A stretch of 64,000 nt of DNA from Pinus tabuliformis. Taxonomy: Eukaryota > Streptophyta > Pinopsida > Pinales > Pinaceae. The notes below the pieces were generated by a model that saw only the letters and a list, made by a program, of their open reading frames with translations, was not told where the DNA came from and made no database searches. The stretch covers positions 834,108,033-834,172,032 of the forward strand of contig CM062816.1 in assembly GCA_031772625.1 (NCBI GenBank), written 5' to 3'. The position numbers and the translations under genes were made by a program. Positions 1 to 11,530 of the stretch are shown here, piece after piece (within the stretch, counting starts at the first letter, position 1; the number at the start of each line of letters is the position of its first letter).

Positions 1-429
1 GTGAATTAGGATAATCTCTATGGCATATATAAATGGGTTGGCCATGATTTTGTTTAGAAATATTCGCAAGCATAGGAGAAAAATAGAGAAAAAAATCAAC
101 ATGGTTTGGAATTATATTTTAGAAAGACAATCAAGGTGTCTCTTTCCTAATACCTTATCATATTTAATTCCCATCGCATAAGAAGAGAAAAAAACTGTAA
201 CTAAGAACACTTACTCAAGTTCTGGTAGCATAAGGTTGATTGATTTTATACTCTTTCCTGTTAGGTTTCTCTCTATTCTTATAGATCCATAAGGAGATAA
301 AAATAGATTTCATGGCATATGATCTAAGTGAACATAAGTTATGCACAAGTTTTTTTGCATGTATGTGAGCTTTGTATTATATTTTTTTCTAGTATTGTAT
401 TATAGAAAACATATAGGGGACCACATATA
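1..429. other. AT-rich sequence without a recognised gene
   Basis: I see no convincing coding stretch, RNA gene or structured repeat here. The sequence is AT-rich and stop-dense in all frames, as expected for decayed plant intergenic DNA. Confidence 0.6.
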
Positions 430-740
430 TGTTGGAAACAATGTTTAATATTGGGGGGTGAATCGATATTAAGGTTAATTTAAACTTCCATTTTTATTTG
501 TATTCAACATTCAAACTTGGAAACCAACCATATACATCATCATCAACATATCATGTGGAAGCAATATAAAATCAACACATAAACACAAACACCATGAGAA
601 GAAAGCACATATGACACAAAGGATTTAACATGGAAACCCTTACGGGAGAAAAAAACGCCTGATCTTGTTTTTTATTATGATGTAAATATGAGCCCCTACT
701 CTATTACATAATTCTTTGTGAGAACTCCCTTATATTGTTT
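430..740 (-). repeat. LTR-like fragment, copia type (tentative)
   Basis: The stretch opens with TGTTGGAAAC and contains a 'ggatttaacatggaaaccc' block followed by 'ttacgggagaaaa'. That layout resembles the LTRs of plant copia elements read on the minus strand. No partner LTR, primer site or duplication was found. It appears to run into the LTR-like end of GYP-A near 720. This is recognition by general resemblance only. Confidence 0.3.
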
Positions 741-1680
741 GTGAGAACCCACTAGCAGGATGTTGATAAGTGTAGCAAGAAAGTCTCAATTTAACTTTGT
801 GTTGGCTTGTATGGGCCTGACCCAAGTTCAAAGGTGATTTAGCCAAGAAAATCTCGATACTACTGGCCCTTTCGGCAACAGTCCACGAAGCGTGGACTGA
901 GATCTCCCCCGAAGTAGTATGGGAGGGTGCTAGAACCAAGTTTCCGCACCCTGGGGATGTTTGATGAGCTTCTGGTGGTCCGCAGTTTGACCCTTCACGC
1001 ACGTCACTACGCGCACTTGCTATCCCTTCGCAACCTACAATGTTGCTTCCACACAGCCCTACTCGGGGCACAACCTGTATAATACCCAAGTCCCTTGCTA
1101 TTTGATCTATTATTAACCGATTACTTAACTTATTAGTGTAAGACTAATGATTATTACAACATATTCAGCAATCATATCAATGTGCGCGATAAATAAAATA
1201 GTATAAATGTAAAGAAGGCAATGCACAAGCAGATACACAGAAATAAGAATCAACTTCTCTTTATTATTCTTCAATCAAGGTTATAGACTCGACACCGCCC
1301 TGTGCACTTAGGTGCAGGGGTTCGCACACTCAGCTGCGGACTCTACTAGGCCCCTGCGCACTCAGCAGCAGAGCCTCTCCCTACTACTACGACCCAGTAC
1401 ACTTCGACTCCTACTCTATGCTCGAATCATTCATACTCCTTCCTCCACTTCCCTCATTAGCTATTTTTACAACTTAGAGCCGCACTCTTATTTATACAGG
1501 CCGACATGACTTTACATTACATTACAATACTTTAGGGCAGACAACCATATGACTTAACCTATACTTCGTGCTCTGCACCCGTAATTCGCAGAGTCTTACA
1601 AAACCTTTGACGAAAACTTGGGCTTTGAGCCCCAAAACATGTTGTGGGGGGATTCCATGCCCAACAAGCCCCCAACACAA
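720..1680 (-). repeat. GYP-A 3' LTR region with TATA box (boundaries unresolved)
   Basis: This is non-coding DNA next to the integrase end. On the minus strand a TATAAATAAG box lies at about 1488-1497, as expected for the U3/R boundary of an LTR promoter. A possible LTR 5' end on the minus strand is TGTTGGGGGC near 1677. The second LTR is missing, so the limits cannot be fixed by comparison, and no polypurine tract was obvious. Confidence 0.45.
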
Positions 1681-1940
1681 TCATCGTGAGTCGTCCTGAG
1701 TCACTCTGTTGGTGCGGAGATCTTGGCATGGAGCCCTTCCAACTGGTCTCGTACTGCTCGGAGGTCAATGATGCCCTGTTCTGCGGTTTGCTAAACCTGT
1801 TGCATTCTTGCTTCTGAATCATATGCATCTGAATCATGTCCTTACCTTGGTTCCGGCATCTGGTGCATGTGTTTATAGTCTTGTGCCCTTGTCCGACTCC
1901 TCGGGTCGCGAAGACTGTGCTTCGGCCAGTTAGTGAGAGA

Positions 1941-2714
1941 ACCTGACCACCCGTGTAGGGTTTCAAGCGGTTGCCATTTACTTTGCCTGGGAAGGGTTCT
2001 CCATTTAGTTTGAATAGTTGGACCGCACCTCCGTCTGTGACCTCCTTTACCACATATGGTCCCAACTAGTGCATTCTATATTTTCTCAGAAATTTTTCAA
2101 ACATACTGTCATACAGTAGTACTAAATCGTTTACCTTGAAGGTGCACAACTTGATATGGCGATCGTGCCAGGCTTTTTCACGCTGCTTTTGTACCTGCTG
2201 ATGAAAACCAGCTAGAAACCATTCTTCCTCGAGTTCTTCTAATTGTGTGAGCCTTTCTTCTAGAGCTTCATGGTCCATCATGCCTGTGAGAACTACTATT
2301 CATAGACTAGGTACGATGTTTTCCATCGGCATGACAACTTCCGTGCCATAGACTAACCAAAAAGGTGTCTGTCCCATCAATTTCTTACACGTTGTCTTGT
2401 ACGCCCATAACACAGTAGGTACGCGCAGATCCTAGTCGTCCTGTTGCACGTTACACACTTTGGTCAGCGCAGTCTCCAGTATTTTTTTGAATGCCTCTAC
2501 TATCCCATTAGCTTTTGGGTGGTACAGTGTGCTTTTTTGATGATATACCTAAACTATTATGTGAGCACGCTGATGGTTTCATTCAGGAAATGTGTTCTGC
2601 AATCACTCATTAATATTTTTGGATAGCCAAATCATGTCAACACATTTTCGAACAAAAAATTCGCAGCCGTAGCGGCTGTCCAGTCCTTGACCAGCTGTGC
2701 TTCCACCCATCGTG
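1941..2714 (-). pseudogene. GYP-A integrase core and C-terminal domain, broken
   Basis: Integrase joins element cDNA to nuclear DNA. Reading leftwards, degenerate core sequence includes a [12 protein letters not shown] motif holding the third catalytic residue (Glu). Next comes the charged helix (EERLTQLEELEEE) and the HDRHIK ... DLVLLYDS stretch that precedes the GPY module (MGPYVVKEV ... GNRLKPYTGG). These pieces lie in several frames with stops between them, for example at about 2065 between the helix part and the GPY part. No protein can be made. The domain order and GPY ending are typical of gypsy integrases. Sequence left of about 1940 shows no further domain. Confidence 0.75.
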
Positions 2715-3704
2715 TCAGGTACTCCGTCGCGGTGGGATGTAGTGCGCACCCATCTTTACCTGAGGTTTTATCGGGGCCAAGTCAATTTCCCATTTCTCAA
2801 ATGGCTGCAGTTTCATTTGGGAATTTAGTGGCATCTCGTCCCTTCGTGATGGTTTTCCTATCCTTTGACATATATTGCATGCCTTACATTGCACTTTCGA
2901 ATCCTGGTGCACGGTCGGCCACCATAACCTTGCACGAAGAATCTTCTGTACGGTCGTGCATCCTACATATTGTCCTCCTACAGTTCCCCCATGTTCTTTC
3001 GCTAGGATCTGACCTCGTTCAAATTCAAGTACGTATCTTTGTAATATCTCATCATTGCCCATCTTGTAGAGGTGCCCCGCGATGACAGAAAAGTCCGTCG
3101 CGCGCACCACCAATTCCTTCTTCTGTTGGATTGAGTATTCCTTCAGTGTAGTCCCTGTTGTTAGAAAATGGATTATATCTTCGAAGTGTCCGTCCGCGAC
3201 GTGCACTGCAAAGAGTTGTGCATCAGGTAGTCCCTCCTCCAAATTTGTTGGTTCCTCGCCCGTCTCAATTCGTGACAAGTGGTCTGGTCCTGCATTTAAA
3301 CGTCCCGGCTTGACTATGACCTCAAAATAATATTCTTGAAATAGTAAAAGCCATCTGCATATTCTCCCCCCCAACACAGGCTTGTTCACCAGGTATTTCA
3401 ACGTGGAATGGTCGGTGTACACCTTGAAATGTCCTCCATGTAAATAGTGTCGGTATTTTTGGAGTGTGTACGCCATTGCCAACCCTTCGCGTTCATTGGT
3501 AGAGTAGTTCTTTTCTGCTTTGGAAAATCGTTGACTCACAAACACGATCAAGCGATCCACATCCTTCGCGCCCTCCTGTGTGAGTACGGCTCCCAACGTG
3601 ATACACAACACATCCACATGTACATGAAATTCCACATCCCATTTTGGGAAGACCAAAATTGGATCGAAGGCCAGTTTCCCCTTTAGGACATCCAAAATCT
3701 TCAT
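2715..3704 (-). pseudogene. GYP-A RNase H and integrase zinc-binding region
   Basis: An open stretch of about 329 codons. It starts in the RT thumb/RNase H junction, then RNase H: a first Asp region reading HVDVLCITLGAVL (usually DAS, here altered), NEREGLAMAYTLQKYRHYL with the Glu, YTDHSTLKYL with the second Asp, and AGPDHLSRI near the end. Integrase zinc-binding sequence follows with CKACNICQRIGKPS, then FEKWEIDLAPI where the catalytic core begins. RNase H removes RNA from the RNA:DNA hybrid. This is the longest open piece of GYP-A, but its neighbours in pol are frameshifted, so it is a relic. The style fits a non-chromodomain gypsy lineage, which is an inference. Confidence 0.8.
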
Positions 3705-4783
3705 GCAATCATCATTCTAGCAATATGTAACATCTTTTTTCAATAGCTTTTCCATCGGCACGGTTATTTGGGCATAAATTTTGATGAACTTCCTATAGTA
3801 TCTAGTGTGTCCCAAGGTAGCGTGCAGTTGTTTAACACTTCCGGTGCTTCCAAATTTAGGATAACGACAATCTTTGCAGGGTCCACCATCAGTCCTTGTT
3901 TGTAGACCACATGTCCCAGCAGGTTTCCAAAGGGAACGAGGAATGTGCACTTCTTAAGGTTCAGCGCAATCTGGTGTCAGCAGCAAGTATCCAGCATCAA
4001 GCATAAGCTCGCTACATGATGCTTAACTAATCCAAAGACAATCCAATCATCTAGATAAACCTCCAAAAACTTGTGGATGTATTCTTTGAACACAACTACC
4101 ACAATGCGCGAAAATATAACTGGCCCGTTCTTCAGTCCAAATGGCATAATGGTGTACTAAAAGCAACCCCATTCTGTTGCGAAGGTCATTTTTCTCCTAT
4201 CTTCTGGCGTGATCTTGATCTAATGGTACCCTGAGAACCCATCTATGAATGAGTATGATTCCTAACTGCCAACATTCTCAAGTACTTCATCTGTGAATGG
4301 TGTTGGGAATGGATTGTGTACACAGGTGTCGTTCAGCTTCTTGATGTCTACGCATATTCTTATTTCCCCCTTTTGTTTTTTCTCTTGCACTACCATAGGA
4401 CTTACCCAGTCAGATTCTTCAACTGGTTCAATAATTCTGGCTACAAACATTTTGTCTAATTCATCGCGGACCTTTTCTTTATACTTTGGACTCAAGCGGT
4501 AAGGCCGCTACTTAATTTGCTTTGCTTCGGGTTTCAAAGTGATCTTCATCATCCCTAAATCGCCAACGATCCCTTTTAAGTCTGTAATTTTGGTCGGGAA
4601 CAAGTCTTGGTATTCACAGAGTAACTCATCGACCTTATCGACCGTGGAATCGTCCCAATAGTCCCCAAGCATTGCGTACTTCGGCTCTGCCTCCATTCCA
4701 ATGTTTACCTGCTTCGTCTTTAGTGGCGCAGTGATGTCGGGGTCTTCAAGTGGTGGTCCACGAATCTCGCGACAACCTTCCAT
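3705..4783 (-). pseudogene. GYP-A reverse transcriptase, broken by stops
   Basis: Reverse transcriptase copies the element RNA into cDNA. Visible motifs in order are the N-terminal YKEKVRDELDKMF, the IIEPVEESDWVSPMV stretch, IRICVDIKKLN, FIDGFSGYH, MPFGLKNGP and the catalytic VYLDDWIVF (YLDD intact) at about 4.05 kb. In-frame stops read TAG at 4262-4264, 4220-4222 and 4157-4159 and TGA at 3977-3979, mostly where gypsy RTs carry Gln or Arg. Frameshifts follow left of 4.0 kb. The upstream piece (4508-4783) ends at a TAG just before the fingers domain. Clearly non-functional. Confidence 0.8.
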
Positions 4784-5640
4784 TTCTAAAATGTTAATGT
4801 TTCATGGGTCCTCATAATCCTCCTTAAAATTTACGTTATAACACTCTAGTGCGCTGCTTAACTGTGTCGCCCATTCTTGCTGAAGTACTCCCATTGGCTC
4901 CTGTGGTATTTTGAATATAGCAGCCTTTACTGCTTGTAGTGCATCATCGACAGTATCCGACAAATGATCTTTGAATGTGAAGGTTAAAAAAAATCCTTCT
5001 TGCAAGACATCCCATTCGTCCGTACCATGGCAGAGCTCTGTCTTAGTATACCAACTCATGGGTACGACATCCAGGGTATGGTAGAATAAATGTACCCATT
5101 CAAGTTGTGGCTCTTCCTCGTAGACCTTGGTCCATTTTGCGAGGTGCGTGCATGGATTGTCTCGTCTGCCATATTTGTCTACTAGCCATATTTGTGGTTT
5201 CCCAAATCATAGGAGCATCATTCTTGTGCAGCTACGCCAGTCCTCAAAACTTCCTTTATGCGTACTCCACCATCGTGCGAGCTTCGTGCATAGTGCCCAC
5301 TTCAGCGCATCAAACCGTTGTTGTTCTAGTACTGCGCTTTCAAATTTTCTCTAGAATTCATCCACTTCTAACAATTCATCATATGTCAGCAGCTCCCTTG
5401 CCTTTTCTGTCACGCAACGCAGTGATCTAACCATCACGTTGCAATTCAATGTTGTTACTTTGTGCAGTCGATTCTGCCATCGTCCTACTTCTTCGTCTGA
5501 ATTCGAAGTGTAGGAGCTTTCGCGTTCCCACGAAATCCTTCCATCTGAAGTCGGATTCACCCAATCATTTTCTCATGGAGTTATCTTGTAAATACAATCG
5601 AGATCATGAACACTATCATCGTCACACACCAATTTAGTGT
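4784..5640 (-). pseudogene. GYP-A linker between protease and RT
   Basis: Two open pieces on the minus strand (about 5059-4802 and 5560-5351) lie between protease and RT. Neither has a catalytic motif I recognise. They are rich in charged residues and are separated by frameshifts and stops. By position this is the poorly conserved spacer that gypsy polyproteins often carry between PR and RT. I assign no separate function. Confidence 0.5.
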
Positions 5641-5641
5641 A

Positions 5642-6199
5642 TCACGCTCCTTCAGCTGGATCTAGTGGTACTACTACGCATAGTGACTTTTTCTCAAATA
5701 CCATTTTTCGCTTCTTTAGATTTATGACTCCGTTCATATCGATGGCCCAGTCTATTCCTAGTAGCGCAGGATAGGGATTACTGTCATCGATAATCTCTAT
5801 CACTTCAAAATTCCCCTGCACGCTCGCACCTTCAATATCTACCGTTACCCCTTGCAATCTTCCCATGGGAAAAATCTTTTGTTGGTTCATCGTTCGTAAC
5901 TAAATAGGAGACCACTGTAGCGCGGGTATGCCCATGCATTCACATGTTTTCTTTGGTAGTACATTCGCGTCTGAACCTAGATCCAGGATTACTTGATCCA
6001 TTTCATACTCATCGATTTGCGCAGTCAACCTCATTTCCCTTCCTGTGTGCAATGCATGCTTTCCAAGTTTTTGAACCACACACAGTTCTCCTAACCCCAT
6101 GCACCTAGTGATAAGTTCCTGTAGTCCTTTGACTGCCTTGTTGTCACGCAATAGTTTCATGCAGGTCTTCAGAAAGGTAGTGAGCATTGAAGGATCCAT
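5642..6199 (-). pseudogene. GYP-A aspartic protease domain
   Basis: The retroviral-type aspartic protease cuts the Gag-Pol polyprotein. The minus-strand reading contains VILDLGSDANVLP, where the usual D-S/T-G catalytic triad is D-L-G, followed by a second piece with PYPALLGIDWAIDMNG, the flap/C-terminal part typical of gypsy proteases. A stop separates the two pieces near 5.9 kb. The Leu in the triad may be family-specific or a mutation. The upstream part (6199-6100) is helical and links to gag. The domain is recognisable but cannot be functional as it stands. Confidence 0.7.
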
Positions 6200-6238
6200 C
6201 CCTGGTTCTAGTTGATCCTTACTACCTGAAGTGGAGGC

Positions 6239-7085
6239 CTATGTGAAGCTCTTCTTAGCTTCCATGATTGTCTCCTTCACATGTTCTAAATCAAATTCGG
6301 GTTTCTTTGTATGAGCCTTGCAAACCCATGTGCTTTCTTCTAGCTGCTTCTGTTTATCCTCTCCCATTGTCATACCACTCTTAAGCATAATGTTTACATT
6401 TGGCTCTTCTTCGCACAGCTCAAACCTCATCATTTGTAAATTCTGAGTCGGAGGGGTCTAGAGTACCCCCTTTTCACACATCCTTGCTATCAGCGAAGGG
6501 CAGTCTTTTGCCTCTTGATCAAATTTTGTATAGTACCAACATGATGTCCTTGTCAGGTTTGTAAAATCACGGGCATAGTACCCTGGCCCTCCATAATTGT
6601 AACAAATTAGTTGTCTGCGACCCCTTCGTGGTCCCATTCCACCCCGACCTCGACCGCACCCCTGAAATCCAATGTGTACCATCCCTGAATTGGGGTCGAG
6701 GGCACATGTTTCGATCTGCACCTTGTAGGAAGGAGTCCAGTCCATGATTAGTTCGTAGCTATGGAAGGTGCATTCATCATGGCCTACTGACCTACAAAAA
6801 TTACAAAACAATTGTTGGGACGTTTGCATATACTTCTGCAACAGGTGACAATTATCTATGGTGTGTTTTCCTCCTATCTAACATATCGTGCACCATAATG
6901 TAGACGCCACGCTTAACCTTTCCTATGCCTCAGGTCTTAACGGCATTGGCCCTTCCCCTACCAAGTAGTTCATGAACACTGGATAGTGGTCCTTGTCGTT
7001 CCCTTGGCCTTTGCATTTTATGCACCATACTTCCTCATGCGTCTACAACCAAGGTGTTCTGTCTTGTTTCAAACTTTTCATTTCC
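6239..7085 (-). pseudogene. GYP-A gag, multi-zinc-knuckle nucleocapsid region
   Basis: Gag packages element RNA. The minus strand shows a succession of Cys/His clusters: WCIKCKGQGNDKDHYPVF at about 7.01-6.96 kb, a WCTIC ... HTIDNCHL cluster, FCNFCRSVGHDECTFHSYEL, a Gly/Arg-rich stretch, CYNYGGPGYYARDF and CWYYTKFDQEAKDC. Several have lost a Cys or His (CYNYG and CWYYT lack the second Cys). The Gly/Arg-rich segment GRGRGGMGPRRGRRQ lies between clusters 3 and 4. An in-frame TAG falls after LRPEA near 6.93 kb. The N-terminal capsid part of gag is not visible to the right. Confidence 0.7.
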
Positions 7086-7260
7086 AGACACAGATTCTAC
7101 AGTTGCCCGTGAATTTGTTGGACTCACTGTTGAGCCCCAAAACTACCTCTCTTCCACGCATTTTCTTAAACCTTTTCTCTTCTATTTTCCCATGTCAGTG
7201 CCTCCTAAGCTATCAAAAGTTGTTGCATGTTGATTTCAGGATTATATTTGAGTGATTTTC

Positions 7261-8221
7261 AAATTATATCATTGTGTGTGCTATTTGATCTAGGTTTTGT
7301 TTATCAGCTATGAAATGTAGCCACTTTTCGCAACTAACTCACAATTCCGCAGCCATTTTCATTGTTTTGTAGGTTACAGGTGTCGGTAGGAGAAATGAGA
7401 CACATGGGCAGCTCAGGAATGATCCACACATGGATGAGGTCCTATTTTCTTAGCCAAACTCATAAGGAAAGGTACCGGTCAAAGGGTGGTCAACAGAGAG
7501 TTCTACGTCAACCAAGACTCTGTTCCTACACGTAAAAGAAGCCCAAATTCATTCCTAACCTCATGGATCCATTTTTGCCACCTGCAAGCCATCTCCATAA
7601 TGCAATCCAACATCAATCTCACATAGATTTACTGCTCATGGCAACCGAGAGGCTGAATCCTTGGATTTTGACCTGTTCACGTGTCTATTGCTGAAGAAAT
7701 TTCTCTAAGATATAGTTATCCATTTTCTCTATAAATATAAGTGTTTGCAATGCAGATAGTTAGTTATTGATACTATTGATATAGCGTTATTTTTCTGTTG
7801 TGTAACTGAGAGACATATTCCTCTGTTTCATAATACAAAACTCTATTTTTCATATGGTTTTTCAAGCGTGGTTTGAAGTAACAGCGTGTTCATCCAAAGC
7901 TGTGCAGAGGGCCCCTACGTAGTTGAGGTGCCTTCTTTTTTTGTTGCATAGTTTTTCATGTATATTTTCTCTCATTCGAATTGCACATTTCTCTTGTTTT
8001 GCTTATGATCATAATCGTTCTGACTTTGTACATGTCTTTGCAACTTGTCACATTTCTTACTAACAATGCACTTCAGAATAGTCTTTAAGTCTTGTTATGC
8101 TTGAGCTTCTTAGTGTAATTTTTGCATCAAGTGGTGATTTGAGACTTGCTTCCTCTGCTGAACTTTAGTTTTCAATTTCAGTTGTTTATGCTTTTATTTA
8201 GTGAGATTTGTTTACTGCTTA
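7261..8221. other. Non-coding stretch with promoter-like sequence
   Basis: There is no credible gene in 7261-8221. The only structured signal is the TATA-like box listed separately at 7730, followed by pyrimidine-rich sequence that could be an old 5' untranslated region of the relics to the right. Confidence 0.45.
7730..7739 (+). promoter_or_regulatory. TATA-box-like sequence
   Basis: TATAAATATA sits in a run of mixed sequence about 850 bases upstream of the SET-domain relic. It fits a plant TATA consensus, but AT-rich DNA produces such matches by chance. An association with the pseudogene is inference only. Confidence 0.3.
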
Positions 8222-8454
8222 AGATAGTTTAGATATCAGTTCTTCATGCTATATGATGATATCTCCAGAGCCTTTAGCTTAACCCAGTTTTAGAAGTTAA
8301 TTGGCGAGCTATTGTGATTATAGGTGAAGTAATTGATTTTGCTTTCATTAGTATGCAAGTAGATAGTTTAGATGTCAGTTCTTTCATGCTATATGATGAT
8401 ATTTCCGGAGTCTTTAGCTTAACCCCGTTTTAGAAGTTAATTGACAAAATATTG
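8222..8454. repeat. Tandem duplication, about 139-bp unit
   Basis: A unit beginning 'agatagtttagat' at 8222 recurs at 8361, each followed by 'catgctatatgatgatat' and 'cagttctt'-type sequence and ending in 'ttttagaagttaattg'. The two copies differ by scattered substitutions, so the duplication is old. Confidence 0.75.
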
Positions 8455-8577
8455 TTTCTTTTCTTGAGGATATTTTCCATGTCCATTATTTCCTTCAATT
8501 GGCGGCCTTTCTTTTCTCTTAGTGGAATTTATTCTTTCTTGGTTAACTTCATCTCGACGTTAAATAGGGACACATTG

Positions 8578-9364
8578 GATGGATTCATAATACAACCAAG
8601 AAGGTACCTTTCAGATATGTCTTCATCAAGCGAGGGAAGTCTAGGTAGAGTGGATGAAGGTCAAATATATAGTATGTCTAACAGACATAGATCAAATAAG
8701 GGTGAGAACATCATAATAAAATTCCATAGCCACATGGATTTTTTTATTATTGAAGGAAGTCATGTTCTTATGATGCTTGATATCATAAATGATATCGAGG
8801 TGCACTTGAGGTGCCAACATCTAGTGAAAATACAAGTAACCAAGGACCTTCCTCAATTAAACAAATTTTTGTCTCAATGAAAGGATATATCACATTTCTC
8901 CATCATTACTACATGGTTTTGGGGTATTTTCTATAGAGGGCATAAAGGTTTCTTACAGTGGATTAACTAAATTGATGGAGTATGTCGAACCTTGTTACAA
9001 TTACAAAGATTGCATGTAGCTGGTACAATATATACAAGACATGTGGAGATATGGATTGGCTGCAAATTATATACATCTAAGAGAAATAATAAAAATAAAG
9101 CAACATCTATCCATATTGATGGAAGGCCAAAAGCATTGGGGAATATTACAGGGTTTATAAACAATACAAAACCCAGGATAATAAATAGGCAACCTAATTG
9201 CATATTTGAGACACGTGAACAAATTGTGTATTTGTATGCGTAATAAGATCAATAGCAGCAGGAGAATATTTTTTGATCAATTACAACTTGAATCGACTAG
9301 ATACAAGCATTGCCATTATGGGGGTAGTGCGTAATAACAAAACAACATGAAGAACATGTTAGGT
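8578..9364 (+). pseudogene. SET-domain protein relic
   Basis: SET domains are lysine methyltransferases, usually acting on histones. The plus-strand reading at about 9090-9340 gives DGRPKALGNITGFINN, then RQPNCIFETREQ and, after a frame change near 9225, VFVCVIRSIAAGEYFLINYN. That order (GN..GFIN, PNC, then I..I..GE..L..Y) is the SET core signature. The stretch at 8578-8880 is open (RRYLSDMSSSSEGSLGRV) and acidic/Ser-rich, but its link to the SET part is uncertain because stops lie between 8880 and 9000. The frame shift and stops make it a pseudogene, though an intron cannot be excluded at 'gcgtaataag'. The domain call is by motif only. Confidence 0.5.
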
Positions 9365-9824
9365 ATAAAATTTTCTTTTGTCACATAATATAAATTATAT
9401 TTTACAAAGAAAAATTGCTTATTATGAAGGCCGACCATAGATAAATACCTATTGATCACTCATTAAGCCTTAACCAAAAAGGTACATGAGTTGATTACTC
9501 CAATTATCAAAATGAATAAAATCTTGCACCAATAAGAAGAAGTAGCATGGTAAGCTAAGAAATTAACTACTAAAATGCTCAAATTAACTCAAATTTGTGC
9601 TAATTTTTCTTGTCTCATAGTCCCATTTATGAAATTCCTTTTTCATAAAAACCTAGGTTTGAAAATGCCATAATTACTCAGATGCATGATATAGGACTGG
9701 TCCTTTATTCATCGTGTTTATATGTGTTTAATATGTCCATCAATTAAATGTTTATGTCGATACCTATTATTTAATATATTTTTTTAAATATTTCATGGCT
9801 CTAATTATATTATTATGTGGCAGG
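9365..9824. other. AT-rich sequence without a recognised gene
   Basis: Stop-rich and AT-rich. I see no domain, RNA gene or repeat structure. It could be an intron between relic exons, which cannot be tested here. Confidence 0.5.
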
Positions 9825-10945
9825 TTGATCTGCGTGGAAAAGCACCTGCACAGTTAGAAGTAAACAAATAACAATTTTTCTTTACATTTAATGTGAAATT
9901 TTGATTATTTGTTTATATAATTAAAATAATAACTTTTATTTTCTTGAAATATGTAGTCTAAGCCCCATGATAATAATATTCTTGATGAGGAATACTTGTG
10001 GTCATCCCCCAACCTTGAGGTCACAATAAGAAAGTATGTGAAGAGAATGAACAAAAAAATTATGTAGTTGATTTGTATTTGGGGTCATAGTCCTGCAACT
10101 AAGGCTAGGATCAAGGAATTGAGGGAATATCTTGAGACATACAAGGTAATAACCATATTTTAAAGTGCGTTTCATAAGTTTAATTTAGAAATCTTAATTT
10201 TTGAACTTTTACAATAAAAACTAGTTTCTTTCTTGTGTAGCGTTATTTGGTGGAACCCCCCCCCCCCCCCCACCCTGGCATGAGCCAGTTTATCCTCAGC
10301 TCGGTGTTGGTCCTAGTGGAACTGTCGAGACATAGCATGAGCATCCGTCTAGCACTAGCACCCTGCATATATTCGAGAGATAGCTACTCACTTCTCCACC
10401 TTCAAGTGGTCATTCTCCCAGTAGTGACACTGGGTCCACATTATTGGTTGTGACGCATGAGCACGAGTCTTGAGAAAAACATGCAGCCAATATCTAGATC
10501 GAGTGGCGACAAAGATGACCCTCGTACTAATGACATTATGGTTTCATCTCTTGGAGCATCATGTGTTAGGAGCACAGGAAAAATTGCATGCATAGTTTTG
10601 GTGAATGACAAAGGACTTCTAATAAAAACACCAAAAATTCCTGGTATTTTTTTATGTTTTAACTATTTCATATTTTTTTAATCTAAAACTTAAGTCATCT
10701 TATTATTATTTTCAAACTAATGATCATATATTTTTTCACGTAGGTGAAAAACATTTTATAAAAAACGTGACAACAAAGTGTTAAACATTTTTGGGTCCAC
10801 CATAAGCAGAAGGTGGGATTTCCAAAATTCCAACCTTAGAAAAGAGCTTATGGATAGTACCTTGAATATCTATTAGGGGTAGATACCTTCAATTAAATCA
10901 AGGTCACTGTCGCAATCAGAAATAAAAATAATAAATAAATAAATA

Positions 10946-11020
<75 letters not shown>

Positions 11021-11530
11021 CAGTATAGGAATAACTTGGGAGATAACCATAGGTTTGAGTGCCCTCCCATGATTCCTGAGATGGAATGTAAAGGCCTCAT
11101 CAAGGACGTAGAATGGAAGAAATTGAAAAAATAAGGGAAAACACCACCTAGTGAACCAAGTATAAATTACATCTTGAATTCAATACTTTTAATTTTCTTT
11201 AGTTTTTAATAAAATTGCAGTATATAACATGCTTGAAACTTTTCACAAGCTCCCCGACACTTCGAAGGCAACCAAGGCAAGGGTTGAGAAGCATGGGAAA
11301 CACAAACTAGGCCAGGGCAGCTATTTGAAGCTACAGACATGAATTGTAAGTACCCAAACATCCTAACAATGTTATATGTTATGTCATCTTCCAACGCTCT
11401 GGTAATTGTGCTATAAAATAAAAAAAACCAACACTCTTGTGCAATGCCGGGTGATGAATTCGGAATTGAATCCATGAAGGAAGACCTCCACATTGGTTTT
11501 AGGTGCAAATTTTAATCTGTAGTCGAATGT
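9825..11530 (+). pseudogene. Exon-like relics of an unidentified plant gene, possibly transposase-related
   Basis: Short coding-like islands are separated by AT-rich spacers: VDLRGKAPAQLE (about 9825), LDEEYLWSSPNLEVTIRKYV with KARIKELREYLETYK (9.98-10.15 kb), a Ser-rich stretch (10.3-10.45), DPRTNDIMVSSLGASCVRST (10.5-10.6), NHRFECPPMIPEME (11.04-11.1) and TKARVEKHGKHKLGQGSYLK (11.26-11.33). The spacing and flanking gt/ag-like edges suggest a decayed intron-containing gene. The last motif and the overall make-up recall proteins encoded by plant CACTA-type elements, but I cannot name a family with confidence. Stops interrupt several islands, for example after KKIM. Confidence 0.35.
10947..11018. 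repeat. (TG)n microsatellite
   Basis: About 36 uninterrupted TG units. Open frames across it on both strands (Cys-Val or Thr-His repeats) are artefacts of the repeat. Confidence 0.95.

Larger units (their letters stand above)
720..7260 (-). mobile_element. GYP-A: decayed Ty3/gypsy retrotransposon, 5' end missing
   Basis: On the minus strand the order is gag knuckles (about 7.05-6.46 kb), protease (6.2-5.65), RT (4.78-3.7), RNase H and integrase zinc region (3.7-2.72), and integrase core and C-terminus (2.7-1.94), followed by LTR-like sequence. PR-RT-RH-IN is the Ty3/gypsy order. Frameshifts and in-frame stops interrupt every domain. A 5' LTR and primer site are not seen right of gag, so the element looks truncated near 7.1-7.3 kb. 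The sequence 'ttgagccccaaaac' near 1626 recurs near 7132 and may mark LTR or boundary sequence. Confidence 0.85.

Noticed and set aside
2687..3330. Plus-strand frames of 132 and 82 codons
   Set aside because: They are antisense to GYP-A RNase H/integrase, which has clear motifs.
10873..11134. Open frames of Thr-His or Cys-Val repeats on both strands
   Set aside because: They are translations of a (TG)n microsatellite.
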